Source: Pseudoduganella namucuonensis (GTDB lineage Bacteria; Pseudomonadota; Gammaproteobacteria; Burkholderiales; Burkholderiaceae_D). From it: a DNA stretch of 64,000 nucleotides. Within the stretch, counting starts at the first letter, position 1, and every line of letters starts with the position of its first letter. The notes under the pieces are model-generated. The model searched no databases. It saw only the letters and a program-made list of their open reading frames with translations, and was not told the origin of the DNA. Where the stretch lies: assembly GCF_900116645.1 (NCBI RefSeq), contig NZ_FPBO01000003.1, forward strand, positions 62,001 through 126,000, written 5' to 3'. The translations under genes were made by a program, and so were the position numbers. Positions 30,061-38,846 of this stretch are shown piece by piece.

Positions 30061-30966
30061 CCTAGACTCCGGCAAAGTGCCGCAGTTCGAGCAGACCTGG
30101 GTGGTGAAACGTTCGTCCACTTCCTCGAACCAGACGCCATGCCTAACAGCCTTGTACGCCAGTTGATTGCGGAAGCACGACCAGCCCGCGTCCAGCACCG
30201 ACTTCGCCATGCGGGTTTTGGCCAGCGCGGCGGCTTGGACATTGCCGACCACGATGTAGTCGAAGTCGCGCACCATGCGGGTGGAACACTTGTGAAGGAA
30301 ATCGCGCCGGCGATTGGCGATCTTCGCATGGATGGCCGTTACCCGCCGCCGCTTGCGGGCGCGCTGCGCCACCGCCAGCGCCGCTTCGGCTTCGCGGTAA
30401 ATCCGTGGCGCTTCGATTTTTTCGCCATTGGACAGTGTGGCCAATTCCTTCAGGCCCAGATCGATGCCAACCCCACGCACCGGCGTCCTTGCGGGCGGCT
30501 CCGCGACTTCCAGCACGATGTTCAGAAACCAGTTTCCACGGCGGTCGCGGGAAAAGTTGGTGCCGTCCAGGATTTTCCCTGCAGGCAGCGGTCGCGAGTA
30601 AAACACGCGGAAGGTGTCGCCGGCGAAGCGGAAGGCATTGCCTTCCCGCTTCAACTCGCGGCCCTTGAGCGGCACCCAGCCCAGCGATTTCCGGCCACGG
30701 AAACGCAGATAGGGACGGCGCGACTGGCTGCGCGATTTGGCGTACTGCTGGCACACGTCGTTGACCGTGCCCGAATGCAGTCCAAGCTCCTTGCTGCAAC
30801 CGGTGGTCAGTTTGATCAGGTCGAAACCGGAGTGCCAGCGGCGGTTGAAGCGCAGCGCATCCTTCTGCCTCTCATTGCAGTAGTTCCACACGAAGTTGAC
30901 CGCCCGTGCTTTCTTGTTCAGCAAGCCGGTCAGCGATTTCACACGATAACGGTAGACCAGTTTCAT
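29920..30966 (-). CDS. tnpB: TnpB-family RNA-guided endonuclease (IS605 OrfB)
   Basis: 348 residues from MKLVYRYRVK; the open frame extends 21 codons upstream but this start fits the family. N-terminal helix-turn-helix-like segment (~1-75), then a RuvC-like nuclease: D169 in GIDLGLKELA, C-terminal D326 in HDRDLNAALN and a four-Cys zinc finger C292, C295, C316, C319. At the usual RuvC-II glutamate position the sequence reads IVVGNV (G241). This VGNV form is common in a large proteobacterial OrfB group, where the acidic residue may be supplied from elsewhere. The stop lies within the terminal hairpin. Confidence 0.9.
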   Translation of the reverse strand: MKLVYRYRVKSLTGLLNKKARAVNFVWNYCNERQKDALRFNRRWHSGFDLIKLTTGCSKELGLHSGTVNDVCQQYAKSRSQSRRPYLRFRGRKSLGWVPLKGRELKREGNAFRFAGDTFRVFYSRPLPAGKILDGTNFSRDRRGNWFLNIVLEVAEPPARTPVRGVGIDLGLKELATLSNGEKIEAPRIYREAEAALAVAQRARKRRRVTAIHAKIANRRRDFLHKCSTRMVRDFDYIVVGNVQAAALAKTRMAKSVLDAGWSCFRNQLAYKAVRHGVWFEEVDERFTTQVCSNCGTLPESRPKGIADLGVREWRCGDCGAGHDRDLNAALNILRRGRATLAVGISVL

Positions 30967-31121
30967 GCTTGTTTGACCACCAGAGCTGGAACTGGTTCCC
31001 ATTTTCGCGAGTTCGACTGCTTCTGGCATGGCTTTTCACGGGGCTCGAATTGCCATGCAATTCGCAGTCGGCTCCTTTCACTCCCCGTCCTGAAGGACGA
31101 GGTTTCTCGGAGCAAAATAAG

Positions 31122-31970
31122 ATGAAAACCATAGTATGGATCGGCGCACTGACCGCCTTCTTCTCGATCTGCAACGGCGCCGCGGCTTCAGGTACGCAAG
31201 CTGATCCCGCTGCAACCGAGGTGTGGAACCCCGAGCCAGCGTTAGTCGCGCCGGGCGACTCCCGCACCGCGCCGTCCGATGCCATCGTTCTTTTCAGTGG
31301 AAACGACCTGAAGGAGTGGACCGGCGCGAACGGGCAAGACAGCCCCGCCGGGTGGCGCGTGTTCGATGGGGTCATGAAGGTCGTCAGCGGGGCCGGGCAT
31401 ATCCAAACCCGTCGTCTCTTCAGGGACTATCAATTGCATCTCGAATGGCGCACCCCATCCGACGCCCTCGGGACGGGGCAGCATCGCGGCAACAGCGGAG
31501 TTTTTCTCGCGGCGACAGGTCCCGGTCCCGGTCCACGCGGTTACGAAGTGCAGATACTGGATTGTTTTCACAATCGAACCTACGCAAACGGCCAGGCATC
31601 AAGTGTTTACAAGCAGTTCATTCCACTAGTCAACGCATGCAGGCCCAATGGCGAATGGCAGAGCTATGACGTGCTATGGTCGGCGCCCCGCTTCCGCGCC
31701 GACCACAGCCTCTTGTCCCCGGCCCGGCTCACCGTCCTGCACAACGGCATCCTGGTTCAATGGAATGTCGAACTCGGCGGCGAAACTGTCTATGCCGGCA
31801 CGCCACGCTACGCCGCACATGGACCCGCCCCGATTTTGCTACAGGATCATGGCGACAAAGGCGCCGGCGTCGAATTCCGGAATATCTGGGTCCGAGAACT
31901 CAACCGTGTCGAACCCGGGTCACCCGCTCAGGACTCAAGCAAGGCGACGCAGCCAAAGTCCGCGGAGTGA
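31122..31970 (+). CDS. Secreted DUF1080 (3-keto-disaccharide hydrolase-like) protein
   Basis: 282 residues. Signal peptide (~1-23, MKTIVWIGALTAFFSICNGA), then a concanavalin-like beta-sandwich typical of DUF1080: AIVLFSGNDLKEW at ~52, FRDYQLHLEWRTP, GNSGVFL, YEVQILD and PILLQDHG with GVEFRNIWVREL at the end. Members act on glycosidic bonds or bind sugars. Periplasmic or exported. Its upstream DNA is the IS605 left end, so the original promoter may have been replaced; the apparent ribosome site CGGAGC lies in or right at the element end. Confidence 0.83.
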   Translation: MKTIVWIGALTAFFSICNGAAASGTQADPAATEVWNPEPALVAPGDSRTAPSDAIVLFSGNDLKEWTGANGQDSPAGWRVFDGVMKVVSGAGHIQTRRLFRDYQLHLEWRTPSDALGTGQHRGNSGVFLAATGPGPGPRGYEVQILDCFHNRTYANGQASSVYKQFIPLVNACRPNGEWQSYDVLWSAPRFRADHSLLSPARLTVLHNGILVQWNVELGGETVYAGTPRYAAHGPAPILLQDHGDKGAGVEFRNIWVRELNRVEPGSPAQDSSKATQPKSAE

Positions 31971-32016
31971 CCCAGCCGCGCGTCCCCGATGCCGCCGCCG
32001 GCCCGGCGTGCATCGT

Positions 32017-33570
32017 TTATTCCGGCAGCCCCGCCCTGCGCAGGCCGTCCAGCAAGATGGCGAGATCCTGGGGACGCTGGATCGGCAGCCACTCCGCGAT
32101 ATTGGAGAGGCGCAAGCCGGGGTCGAGCCGGCGCAGATGATCCATCGCGGCCCGCGCTTCGGCCACGCGTCCGGCCAGCGCGTGGCTGGCGGCGAGGATG
32201 GCGGCGGCCAGCAGGAAACCCGGCAAGTCCCGGAACCCCCGCTCCGCCCATGACGACGCCGTGTCGAAGCGCCCCATGAACAGATGCGCGACCGCCATGC
32301 CGACTTGCATGCGGTACAGTTCCGGGTCCAGTGGACTCAAACGCATGGCGCGCGCAAAGTGTTCGATGGCGGCATCGGTTTCGCCGCGCCACAGCCTGAG
32401 GAAGCCGCCGAGAAATATCGCCGCCGCGAGGTTGGGGTTCAGCACGAGCGCCTTGTCCAGCAAGGCGATGCCGCCCTCGAGGTCGCGGGCCAGATAGGCG
32501 ATCGCGTGGCCGCTTCTGGTGAGCGCCACCGCGTCGCCCTTGTCCAGCTCCATGGCGCGGCGGGCCAGCCGGATGCCCTCCGCGATCTCGCCGGGGCGAT
32601 CGGTCATCCAGCCGTTGATCTTGCGCCAGCAATGGCACCATGCCGCCATCGCGTGGGCCGACGCGAAATCCGGATCGGACTCGATGGCCCGGTGGAAGAA
32701 CGACAGCGCCGGACCTATGGTCTCCCTGCTGCCATGATGCAGTTCGGCCACGCCGCGCAGATAGTAGTCGTAGGCGTCGAGGCTTTCGGTGGGCTTGTGC
32801 TTCGCGCGTTCGATTTCCGCCCGTTCGAGTTCCGGCGCGATGGCGCCGACCACGCTTTCGGTGATCCGGTCCTGCAGCGCGAAGATGTCCCCCAGCACGC
32901 CTTCGAAGCGGCCCGCCCAGTGGTGCGCGCCGGTGGTCGCGTCGATCAGCTGGCCCGTGATGCGCACGCGGTCGTTCGCCTTGCGCCAGCTGCCTTCCAG
33001 CACGTAGCGCACGCCCAGTTCGCGGCCGACCTGCTTCACGTCCACCGCGCGGCCCTTGTAGGTGAAGCTCGAATTGCGCGCGACGACGAACAGCCAGCGA
33101 TACTGCGACAAGGCGGCGATGACGTCCTCCACCACGCCGTCGGCCAGATAGTCCTGCTCCCGGTCCCCGCTCAAGTTCACGAACGGCAGGACGGCGATGG
33201 ACGGCTTGGCGGGCAGCGCGGGCGCGGGGGGCTGCGCCGACGGGTGGCCATCGTGGGAATCGACTTCCCTGGCTTCGGCCACGAAGCGGAAGCCCTTGCG
33301 GGCCACCGTTCGAATCACGCGCTGCTGCCCGCCGCTGTCGCCGACCGCCTTGCGCACCGCGTTGATGTGGCTGGCCAGGGTCGATTCCGAGACGATGCGG
33401 CCGGCCCATACCGCGGCGATCAGATCGTCCCTGCTGACGACGCGCTCGCGGTTGCTCGCCAGGTAGACCAGCAGGTCGAAGACCTGGGGCGCGGTGGCGA
33501 CCACCTGGGACGCCCGCAGCAGTTCGCGCCGGTCCAGGTCGATCACGCAGTCGTCAAACATTAAGGACAT
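32017..33570 (-). CDS. OmpR-type winged-helix regulator with TPR domain
   Basis: 517 residues. N-terminal winged helix (~1-100; LLVYLASNRERVVSRDDLIA, then TLASHINAVRKAVGD), a CadC/adenylate-cyclase-associated middle domain starting PSIAVLPFVNLSGDREQDYL (~130-260), and C-terminal TPR-like helical repeats (~270-500). No transmembrane helix is seen between them, so it is probably cytosolic. Divergent from the SDR/AhpD-like pair across 147 bp, which are likely targets. Confidence 0.85.
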   Translation of the reverse strand: MSLMFDDCVIDLDRRELLRASQVVATAPQVFDLLVYLASNRERVVSRDDLIAAVWAGRIVSESTLASHINAVRKAVGDSGGQQRVIRTVARKGFRFVAEAREVDSHDGHPSAQPPAPALPAKPSIAVLPFVNLSGDREQDYLADGVVEDVIAALSQYRWLFVVARNSSFTYKGRAVDVKQVGRELGVRYVLEGSWRKANDRVRITGQLIDATTGAHHWAGRFEGVLGDIFALQDRITESVVGAIAPELERAEIERAKHKPTESLDAYDYYLRGVAELHHGSRETIGPALSFFHRAIESDPDFASAHAMAAWCHCWRKINGWMTDRPGEIAEGIRLARRAMELDKGDAVALTRSGHAIAYLARDLEGGIALLDKALVLNPNLAAAIFLGGFLRLWRGETDAAIEHFARAMRLSPLDPELYRMQVGMAVAHLFMGRFDTASSWAERGFRDLPGFLLAAAILAASHALAGRVAEARAAMDHLRRLDPGLRLSNIAEWLPIQRPQDLAILLDGLRRAGLPE

Positions 33571-33717
33571 TCACGGCTCCCTGTTCCGTGGACCAATTTC
33601 CAAGCCAAATCCAAGGAAAACCCAAGGTCTTGGCAAAGTCTTCCGCCCGGCCGAAACGCATACTGGGCACTCGATCGCTGCACTGAAGATGATAAACACT
33701 GAATCGAGGAGCGGAAC

Positions 33718-34473
33718 ATGAAAATAGTTGTGATTGGTGGTAGTGGCCTTATCGGGTCAAATATTGTAACCCGGCTACGTTTGAATGGTCACGAGACCGT
33801 GGCGGCATCGCCCGGCACCGGCGTGAACACCCTCACCGGCAAGGGGCTGGCCGAGGCGCTCGCCGGCGCCCAGGTGGTGGTCGACGTGGCGGGCGCCCCC
33901 ACGTTCGAGGACAAGGCCGTGATGGAGTTCTTCCAGACCTCCACCCGCAACCTGCTCGCCGCGGAGGCCGAGGCCGGCGTTGAGCATCACGTCGCGCTCT
34001 CCATCGTCGGCAGCGACCGCCTGCCGGACAACGGCTACTTCAGGGCCAAGGTCGCCCAGGAAAACCTGATCAAGGCGTCGAAGCTGCCCTACACCATCCT
34101 GCGCTCGACGCAGTTCGCCGAGTTCATCGAGGGCATCATCAATTCGAGCGCCGACGGCGACACGGTCCGCCTTTCACCCGCCCTGATCCAGCCCATCGCG
34201 GCGGACGACGTGTCGGCCGCGATGGCCGATCTCGCGGTCGGCGCGCCGGTGAACGGCACCGTCGAAGTGGGCGGCCCCGACCGCTTCCCGCTCGACGAGC
34301 TGGCGCGCAAGTTTCTCGCCGCGCGCGACGACAAGCGGCAGGTCATCGCCGACGTGCACGCGCGCTACTTCGGCAGCGAACTGGACGACCGGTCGCTCGT
34401 CACCGGCGAGCACGCGCGCATCGGGGCTACACGTTTCCACAACTGGCTCAGCCGCTCGTCGGCGCGGGGATGA
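33718..34473 (+). CDS. NAD(P)-binding SDR/NmrA-like oxidoreductase
   Basis: 251 residues. Rossmann motif GGSGLIGSNIV at the N terminus; the middle segment NGYFRAKVAQENLIKASKLP carries the Tyr/Lys-like pattern of atypical SDRs. First gene of a two-gene unit with the AhpD-like protein 63 bp downstream. Similar pairs beside a winged-helix/TPR regulator occur in other proteobacteria. The substrate is unknown. Confidence 0.85.
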   Translation: MKIVVIGGSGLIGSNIVTRLRLNGHETVAASPGTGVNTLTGKGLAEALAGAQVVVDVAGAPTFEDKAVMEFFQTSTRNLLAAEAEAGVEHHVALSIVGSDRLPDNGYFRAKVAQENLIKASKLPYTILRSTQFAEFIEGIINSSADGDTVRLSPALIQPIAADDVSAAMADLAVGAPVNGTVEVGGPDRFPLDELARKFLAARDDKRQVIADVHARYFGSELDDRSLVTGEHARIGATRFHNWLSRSSARG

Positions 34474-34536
34474 GCCTGTGATTCACGGGCCGCGCCGGCC
34501 CGCCACCCACTTTTTTTCCGACACAGAGGAGCCATC

Positions 34537-35016
34537 ATGAGCCAACGCATCGATTACCAAAAACAATCCCCCGAGCTGTTCAAGAAGTTCGTCGAGTTCA
34601 GCCTGGCCTTCAAGAATTCCGCCGTCGAGCAGCCGGTCCGCGATCTGGTGGATATCCGGGCCTCGCAGCTCAACGGCTGCGCCTTCTGCCTGGACATGCA
34701 CATCAAGGAAGCCACGATCCATGGCGAGCGGCCGCTGCGGCTGCATCACGTCGCCATCTGGCGCGAGTCCACGCTGTTCAGCCCGCGCGAGCGCGCCGCC
34801 CTGGCGTGGACCGAGGTCCTGACCCAGATTCCCGCCCAGGGCGTGTCCGACGAGGTCTACGAGCGCGTGCGCACGCAACTGTCCGAGAAGGAGTTGTCCG
34901 ACCTGACCTTCCTGGTGATGTCGATCAACGCCTGGAACCGCGTCAACGTGGCCTTCCGCATCGTGCCCGGCACGTATGACAAGGCGTTTGGCGTCGACAA
35001 GTCCGGCCTGGCCTGA
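34537..35016 (+). CDS. Carboxymuconolactone decarboxylase/AhpD-like protein
   Basis: 159 residues, all-helical AhpD-like fold. The CxxC centre is in RASQLNGCAFCLDMHIKEA (~45-63), the signature of peroxidase-related members, with the conserved His after it. Likely thiol-based reduction of peroxides or an alkylhydroperoxidase role. Has an ACACAGAGGAG-type ribosome site. Pairs with the SDR gene. Confidence 0.87.
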   Translation: MSQRIDYQKQSPELFKKFVEFSLAFKNSAVEQPVRDLVDIRASQLNGCAFCLDMHIKEATIHGERPLRLHHVAIWRESTLFSPRERAALAWTEVLTQIPAQGVSDEVYERVRTQLSEKELSDLTFLVMSINAWNRVNVAFRIVPGTYDKAFGVDKSGLA

Positions 35017-35421
35017 CAGGCCCCTCCTGGCGCCGGCGCGCGAACGCCGTACAGGCCGCCGGCGCCGACGTTCCCTCCCGGCGGTGGACCTTGTTCAACG
35101 ACGCGGTATTGACCGATCTGCAATCGCGTGCGCAGGCGGCAACCGCGCCCAGCAGCGGGCCGGCGGCCAGTTCGCGCGCCACGCCCTGGGTCGCCAGCGC
35201 GGTCGGTTGCCGTTTTTCGACGCGGCGCATCGAAATATTGTCCGGCCATTTCGCGATAGTGCGAATTCAGCCAGATCACGCAACACATTGGGCCGGGCGG
35301 GGAAGGCGCACGGCGTAAGATGGTCCTTGTCCACAAGAAGCCATCCATGCGCAAATCGTGGACGTTGCGATCCATGCTGCGCGCATCCCTGAAACATCAC
35401 TGCCGCGGCAAAGGAGGCGCT
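35017..35421. other. 405-bp intergenic region with a CPBP-protease remnant
   Basis: No intact gene. The stretch 35140-35235 is a decayed copy of part of the CPBP protease gene at 38 kb (listed separately). The remainder shows no recognisable coding sequence. It must hold the promoter of the nitric oxide reductase gene, but no perfect FNR or NsrR-like site was found by eye. Confidence 0.6.
35140..35235 (-). pseudogene. Remnant of a CPBP-family intramembrane protease gene
   Basis: On the minus strand this encodes RRVEKRQPTALATQGVARE and then LAAGPLLGA, which aligns residue for residue with RRVEKRQPTELATQGMGRE-LATGLLLGA of the intact CPBP gene (about 38630-38535). Nothing downstream or upstream aligns, so only ~30 codons survive. 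It points to a past duplicated copy at this place or to recombination around the nitric oxide reductase gene. Confidence 0.75.
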
Positions 35422-35484
35422 ATGCGAAAAGTGCTGGTCGAGTTTTACGATCACCCGCCGTCCACCGGGGAACAAAGCCAATGA
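35422..35484 (+). CDS. Putative 20-aa leader ORF coupled to the qNor gene
   Basis: Starts ATG at 35422 after a near-perfect ribosome site (AAAGGAGG) and encodes MRKVLVEFYDHPP plus seven further residues. The stop TGA overlaps the ATG of the following gene (ATGA). It may feed ribosomes into the qNor gene, or be the tail of an older gene. No family recognised. Confidence 0.45.
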   Translation: MRKVLVEFYDHPPSTGEQSQ

Positions 35485-37754
35485 ACAGCACAAGAAGGCT
35501 TTGGCTCTGCCTGGTGTTGCTGCTCGCGGCGTCTTTTGGAACCCTGCTGTGGACCGGCGATGAAATCCATCGCCAAGCTCCTCCCATGCCGGAACGCGTG
35601 GTGTCGACCGATGGCAAGGTCCTTTACACGCGCGCCGACATCGAAAAAGGGCGTCAAGTCTGGCAGTCCTTCGGCGGCATGCAACTCGGTTCGATCTGGG
35701 GTCACGGTGGCTATGTCGCGCCCGACTGGAGCGCCGACTGGCTGCATCGCGAGGCGATGACCCTGCTTGACCGCTGGGCGCTGCGGGAAGACCGCGGGAA
35801 TTACGACAGTCTATCCGCGGAACGGCGGGCCGCCTTGCGCGGCAGGCTGGAAGCCGGCATGCGCCGCAACACATATGATCCCGCCCGGCGCGCGATCACC
35901 GTGGACCAGGATCGCGCCGCGGCGATCGCTTCCGTGTCGGGCCATTACCAAAGCCTGTTCGGCAACGAAGCCGCCACGGCCGGCCTGCGCGAAGCCTACG
36001 CGATGAAAAACGACACGGTGCCCGACGCGCGGCACCGCGAGGCGCTCTCCGCCTTCTTCTGGTGGACCGCCTGGGCGACCGTGACGGAACGCCCGGACAG
36101 CGGGATCAGCTACACGAGCAACTGGCCGAGCGAACCGCTGGTGGGTAACAAGCCTCCGGCCAGCACCTTTGTCTGGTCGGCCTTCAGCGTGCTGTTCGTG
36201 ATCGCCGGCATCGCCCTGCTGGGCTGGCATCACGCGGTGTCGGATGGCCGCCGGGAGGAACATCTTCCCCCCGAGACCGACCCCATGCGCGCCCTGGTGA
36301 TCACGCCTTCGATGAAAGCCGTAGGCAAGTACTTCTGGCTGTTGCTCGGCATGTTCCTGCTTCAAATTCTACTCGGCAGCATTACCGCCCATTATCAGAT
36401 CGAGGGACAGCGGCAGTACGGCATGAATCTATCCGAAGTCCTGCCCTATGCGCTCACACGGACCTGGCACACGCAACTGGCCGTGCTGTGGATAGCCACC
36501 GCCTGGCTGGCGACCGGCCTCTATATGGCGCCGGCCATTTCAGGGCACGAGCCTCGCTTCCAGCGACTGGGCGTCAACATCTTGTGGGTCTGCCTGCTGC
36601 TCATCGTGGTGGGCGCCTTTAGCGGGCAATGGTTTGCCGTCATGCAAAAGCTGGGACTCGAACACAACTTCTGGTTCGGCCACCAGGGCTGGGAATACGC
36701 CGACATGGGCCGATTCTGGCAATGGTTTCTCTTCATCGGCCTGCTGCTGTGGCTGACGTTGGTCGGCCGCTCGCTGTGGCCGGCCTTGCGCGAAGACCAC
36801 CCCTCGCGCTCCATCGTCGCGTTGCTGTTCCTGGCTACCGTCGCCATCGGCCTGTTCTACGGCGCCGCACTGATGTGGGACGAACATACGTCGCTCTCCA
36901 TGGTCGAGTATTGGCGCTGGTGGCTGGTGCACTTGTGGGTGGAAGGATTTTTCGAGGTCTTCGCTTCGGCGGTGCTGGCCATCATCTTCGTGCGGCTCGG
37001 CCTGATGCCGGTGAAAACAGCCACCACGGCAGTCCTGTTCGCCACCATCATTTTCATGGCGGGCGGCGTGCTTGGCACGCTCCATCACCTGTACTTCAGC
37101 GGTACACCAACCGCCGTCATCGCGATAGGCGCGAGCTTCTCGGCGCTGGAAGTGGTGCCGCTCGCCTACCTTGGCTTCGAAGCCTATCACCACTATCGTC
37201 TCGGGCATGCGACGCCATGGATGCGGCGCTACCGCTGGCCCGTGATGTTTTTCCTCGCGGTCTCGTTCTGGAACCTGGTGGGCGCCGGCCTGCTTGGCTT
37301 TCTCATCAACCCGCCGCTGTCGCTCTACTATATGCAGGGCTTGAACCTGACGCCACTCCATGGCCACACCGCGCTGTTCGGCGTCTACGGCATGCTTGGC
37401 ATCGGCCTCGTGCTTTTCTGCCTGCGCGGCCTGAAGCCCGCCCTGGTCTGGAACGACCGCCTGCTTCAGATCAGCTTCTGGTCCTTCAACATCGGACTGG
37501 CGCTGATGGCGGTGCTGACCCTGCTACCCATCGGCACACTGCAACTGCTGGCCGCGGTGAACCACGGCTACTGGTACGCGCGCTCGGCGGAATTCATGCA
37601 ACGGCCGCTAATCGATACGCTGATATGGATGCGCGTGCCGGGCGACGTGGTTTTCACCATAGGCGCGATCACACTGACGTGGTTCGTCGCGAGCCTTTGG
37701 ATCAAGCCAAACAGGGGGGACGGCGAAGTTGGCGATGATTCGGGGCCAACTTGA
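35481..37754 (+). CDS. norZ: Quinol-dependent nitric oxide reductase (qNor, NorZ type)
   Basis: 757-residue membrane enzyme that reduces 2 NO to N2O with quinol electrons. An N-terminal extension resembling a cytochrome c-like domain without haem (~45-230), one anchor helix at the start and another at ~235, then the 12-helix NorB-like core. Haem/iron ligand segments: TWHTQLAVLW, VHLWVEGFFEVF, LHHLYFSG and LHGHTALFG. Single-gene qNor usually serves NO detoxification; no other denitrification gene is here. Base composition looks less GC-rich than its neighbours and gene remnants lie on both sides, suggesting transfer. Confidence 0.92.
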   Translation: MNSTRRLWLCLVLLLAASFGTLLWTGDEIHRQAPPMPERVVSTDGKVLYTRADIEKGRQVWQSFGGMQLGSIWGHGGYVAPDWSADWLHREAMTLLDRWALREDRGNYDSLSAERRAALRGRLEAGMRRNTYDPARRAITVDQDRAAAIASVSGHYQSLFGNEAATAGLREAYAMKNDTVPDARHREALSAFFWWTAWATVTERPDSGISYTSNWPSEPLVGNKPPASTFVWSAFSVLFVIAGIALLGWHHAVSDGRREEHLPPETDPMRALVITPSMKAVGKYFWLLLGMFLLQILLGSITAHYQIEGQRQYGMNLSEVLPYALTRTWHTQLAVLWIATAWLATGLYMAPAISGHEPRFQRLGVNILWVCLLLIVVGAFSGQWFAVMQKLGLEHNFWFGHQGWEYADMGRFWQWFLFIGLLLWLTLVGRSLWPALREDHPSRSIVALLFLATVAIGLFYGAALMWDEHTSLSMVEYWRWWLVHLWVEGFFEVFASAVLAIIFVRLGLMPVKTATTAVLFATIIFMAGGVLGTLHHLYFSGTPTAVIAIGASFSALEVVPLAYLGFEAYHHYRLGHATPWMRRYRWPVMFFLAVSFWNLVGAGLLGFLINPPLSLYYMQGLNLTPLHGHTALFGVYGMLGIGLVLFCLRGLKPALVWNDRLLQISFWSFNIGLALMAVLTLLPIGTLQLLAAVNHGYWYARSAEFMQRPLIDTLIWMRVPGDVVFTIGAITLTWFVASLWIKPNRGDGEVGDDSGPT

Positions 37755-37797
37755 CGATTTACGCAGCGACCCTTGCCTCATAGTGTATTTGGACAGG

Positions 37798-37905
37798 ATA
37801 CTGGTCGTCCTGGCGCGCTGCTGCCTGCGCGAGGACTTCAGGATTTTCCGCGTGGAGCGCATCACGGCGGTGGACACGACGGGGGCAGCTTTCGACCGCG
37901 CCGTG
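37798..37905 (+). pseudogene. Remnant of a WYL/YafY-type regulator C terminus
   Basis: The plus-strand frame reads LVVLARCCLREDFRIFRVER then ITAVDTTGAAFDR, which resembles the C-terminal segment of YafY-like WYL-domain regulators (a CxLRxDFRxFRxDRI pattern). The rest of such a gene is missing. It lies 44 bp after the qNor stop. Confidence 0.55.
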
Positions 37906-37976
37906 CCGCCTTGCCGCGGGCGTATTTGGCGCAGCTCGATGCTGAATCGGAGGAGCGCGGTCGAACCGCGGCATGC

Positions 37977-38846
37977 TCACCGCCCCCTGTTCATAAGGTT
38001 TGGCCCCCGGCGCAGCCAGAACGCGGCGGCGGCGGCGATCAGCAGCAGGGTGACCAGCGAGCCCTCCACGCCGAACACGCCGCCGGTCAGCATGGCGTTG
38101 CCCACCAGTTCGCCGCGCAGCAGGCCGTCGGTGGCGGCGTGGCCCGAGACGGTCGAGGAAAACACCTGGCTGACGCAGTAATTCCACGCGACGTGGGTGC
38201 CGATGCAGATCCACAGGCGGCGCGTCTTCATGTAAAGCGCGGCCTGCAGCACGCCATAGGCGGCCAGGGCGCCGACCGCCGGCACCGACAGGCCCTCGTT
38301 CGGCAGGTGGGCCAGGCTGAACACCAGCGCCGAGATGGCGACGGCGGCCTTGCCGCCCAGCGAGCGTTCGGTGACGCCGAAGATCACGCCGCGGAACATC
38401 ATCTCCTCGGCCATGCCGACCAGCACCAGCTCGGCCAGCGGCAACAGTATCGCCAGGCCGGGCGAGTTGACACCGCCGAAGCGGTAGACGCCCAGCGCCG
38501 CCAGCACGGCGAAGGTGAGCGCCACCAGCCCCGCGCCGAGCAGCAGGCCGGTGGCCAGCTCGCGCCCCATGCCCTGGGTCGCCAGTTCGGTGGGCTGCCG
38601 TTTTTCGACGCGGCGCACATAGAAGCGGTAGCCGAACCACACCAGGACGGCGGCCAGCAGCTGCGGCCACGCCACGCGGTACGGCTTTTCGACCAGCTTG
38701 GAGGCGACGATCATCGTCAGCGGCACGGCGGCGAAGGTCAGCACCATGCCGAGCACGATGCGGACCAGCGGATGCGCCATCAGGCGCGATGCCAGGGCGG
38801 GTTTGTTCGTTGCCATGCTCAGCGTATTGTCCATAGTCGCTTTCAT
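37977..38846 (-). CDS. CPBP-family intramembrane metalloprotease
   Basis: 289 residues, about eight hydrophobic segments. The family motifs are present: EEMMFRGV (EExxxR), FSLAHLPNEG and, near the C terminus, GTHVAWNYCV. In bacteria such proteins (also called Abi or CAAX-like) act in membrane proteolysis, some in self-immunity to bacteriocins. The ATG overlaps the MarR stop by one base (TGATG), so the two form an operon. An ATG at 38834 is an alternative start. Confidence 0.87.
   Translation of the reverse strand: MKATMDNTLSMATNKPALASRLMAHPLVRIVLGMVLTFAAVPLTMIVASKLVEKPYRVAWPQLLAAVLVWFGYRFYVRRVEKRQPTELATQGMGRELATGLLLGAGLVALTFAVLAALGVYRFGGVNSPGLAILLPLAELVLVGMAEEMMFRGVIFGVTERSLGGKAAVAISALVFSLAHLPNEGLSVPAVGALAAYGVLQAALYMKTRRLWICIGTHVAWNYCVSQVFSSTVSGHAATDGLLRGELVGNAMLTGGVFGVEGSLVTLLLIAAAAAFWLRRGPNLMNRGR

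Larger units (their letters stand above)
29903..31115 (-). mobile_element. IS200/IS605-family element with tnpB only
   Basis: The tnpB gene is flanked by two related subterminal hairpins. At the 3' end, CTCCGCCC-TAAA-GGACGGAG lies at 29913-29932 and contains the tnpB stop. At the 5' end, CCCCGTCC-TGAA-GGACGAGG lies at 31083-31102. These are the hairpin ends expected for this family. No tnpA (Y1 transposase) is present, so movement would need a helper. The exact outer borders are estimates. The insertion lies between a LysR gene and a DUF1080 gene whose ATG is 20 bp from the 5' hairpin. Confidence 0.82.

Noticed and set aside
34943..35230. Intact small gene on the minus strand
   Set aside because: Only the first ~30 codons match the CPBP protease; the rest is noise, so it is listed as a remnant.
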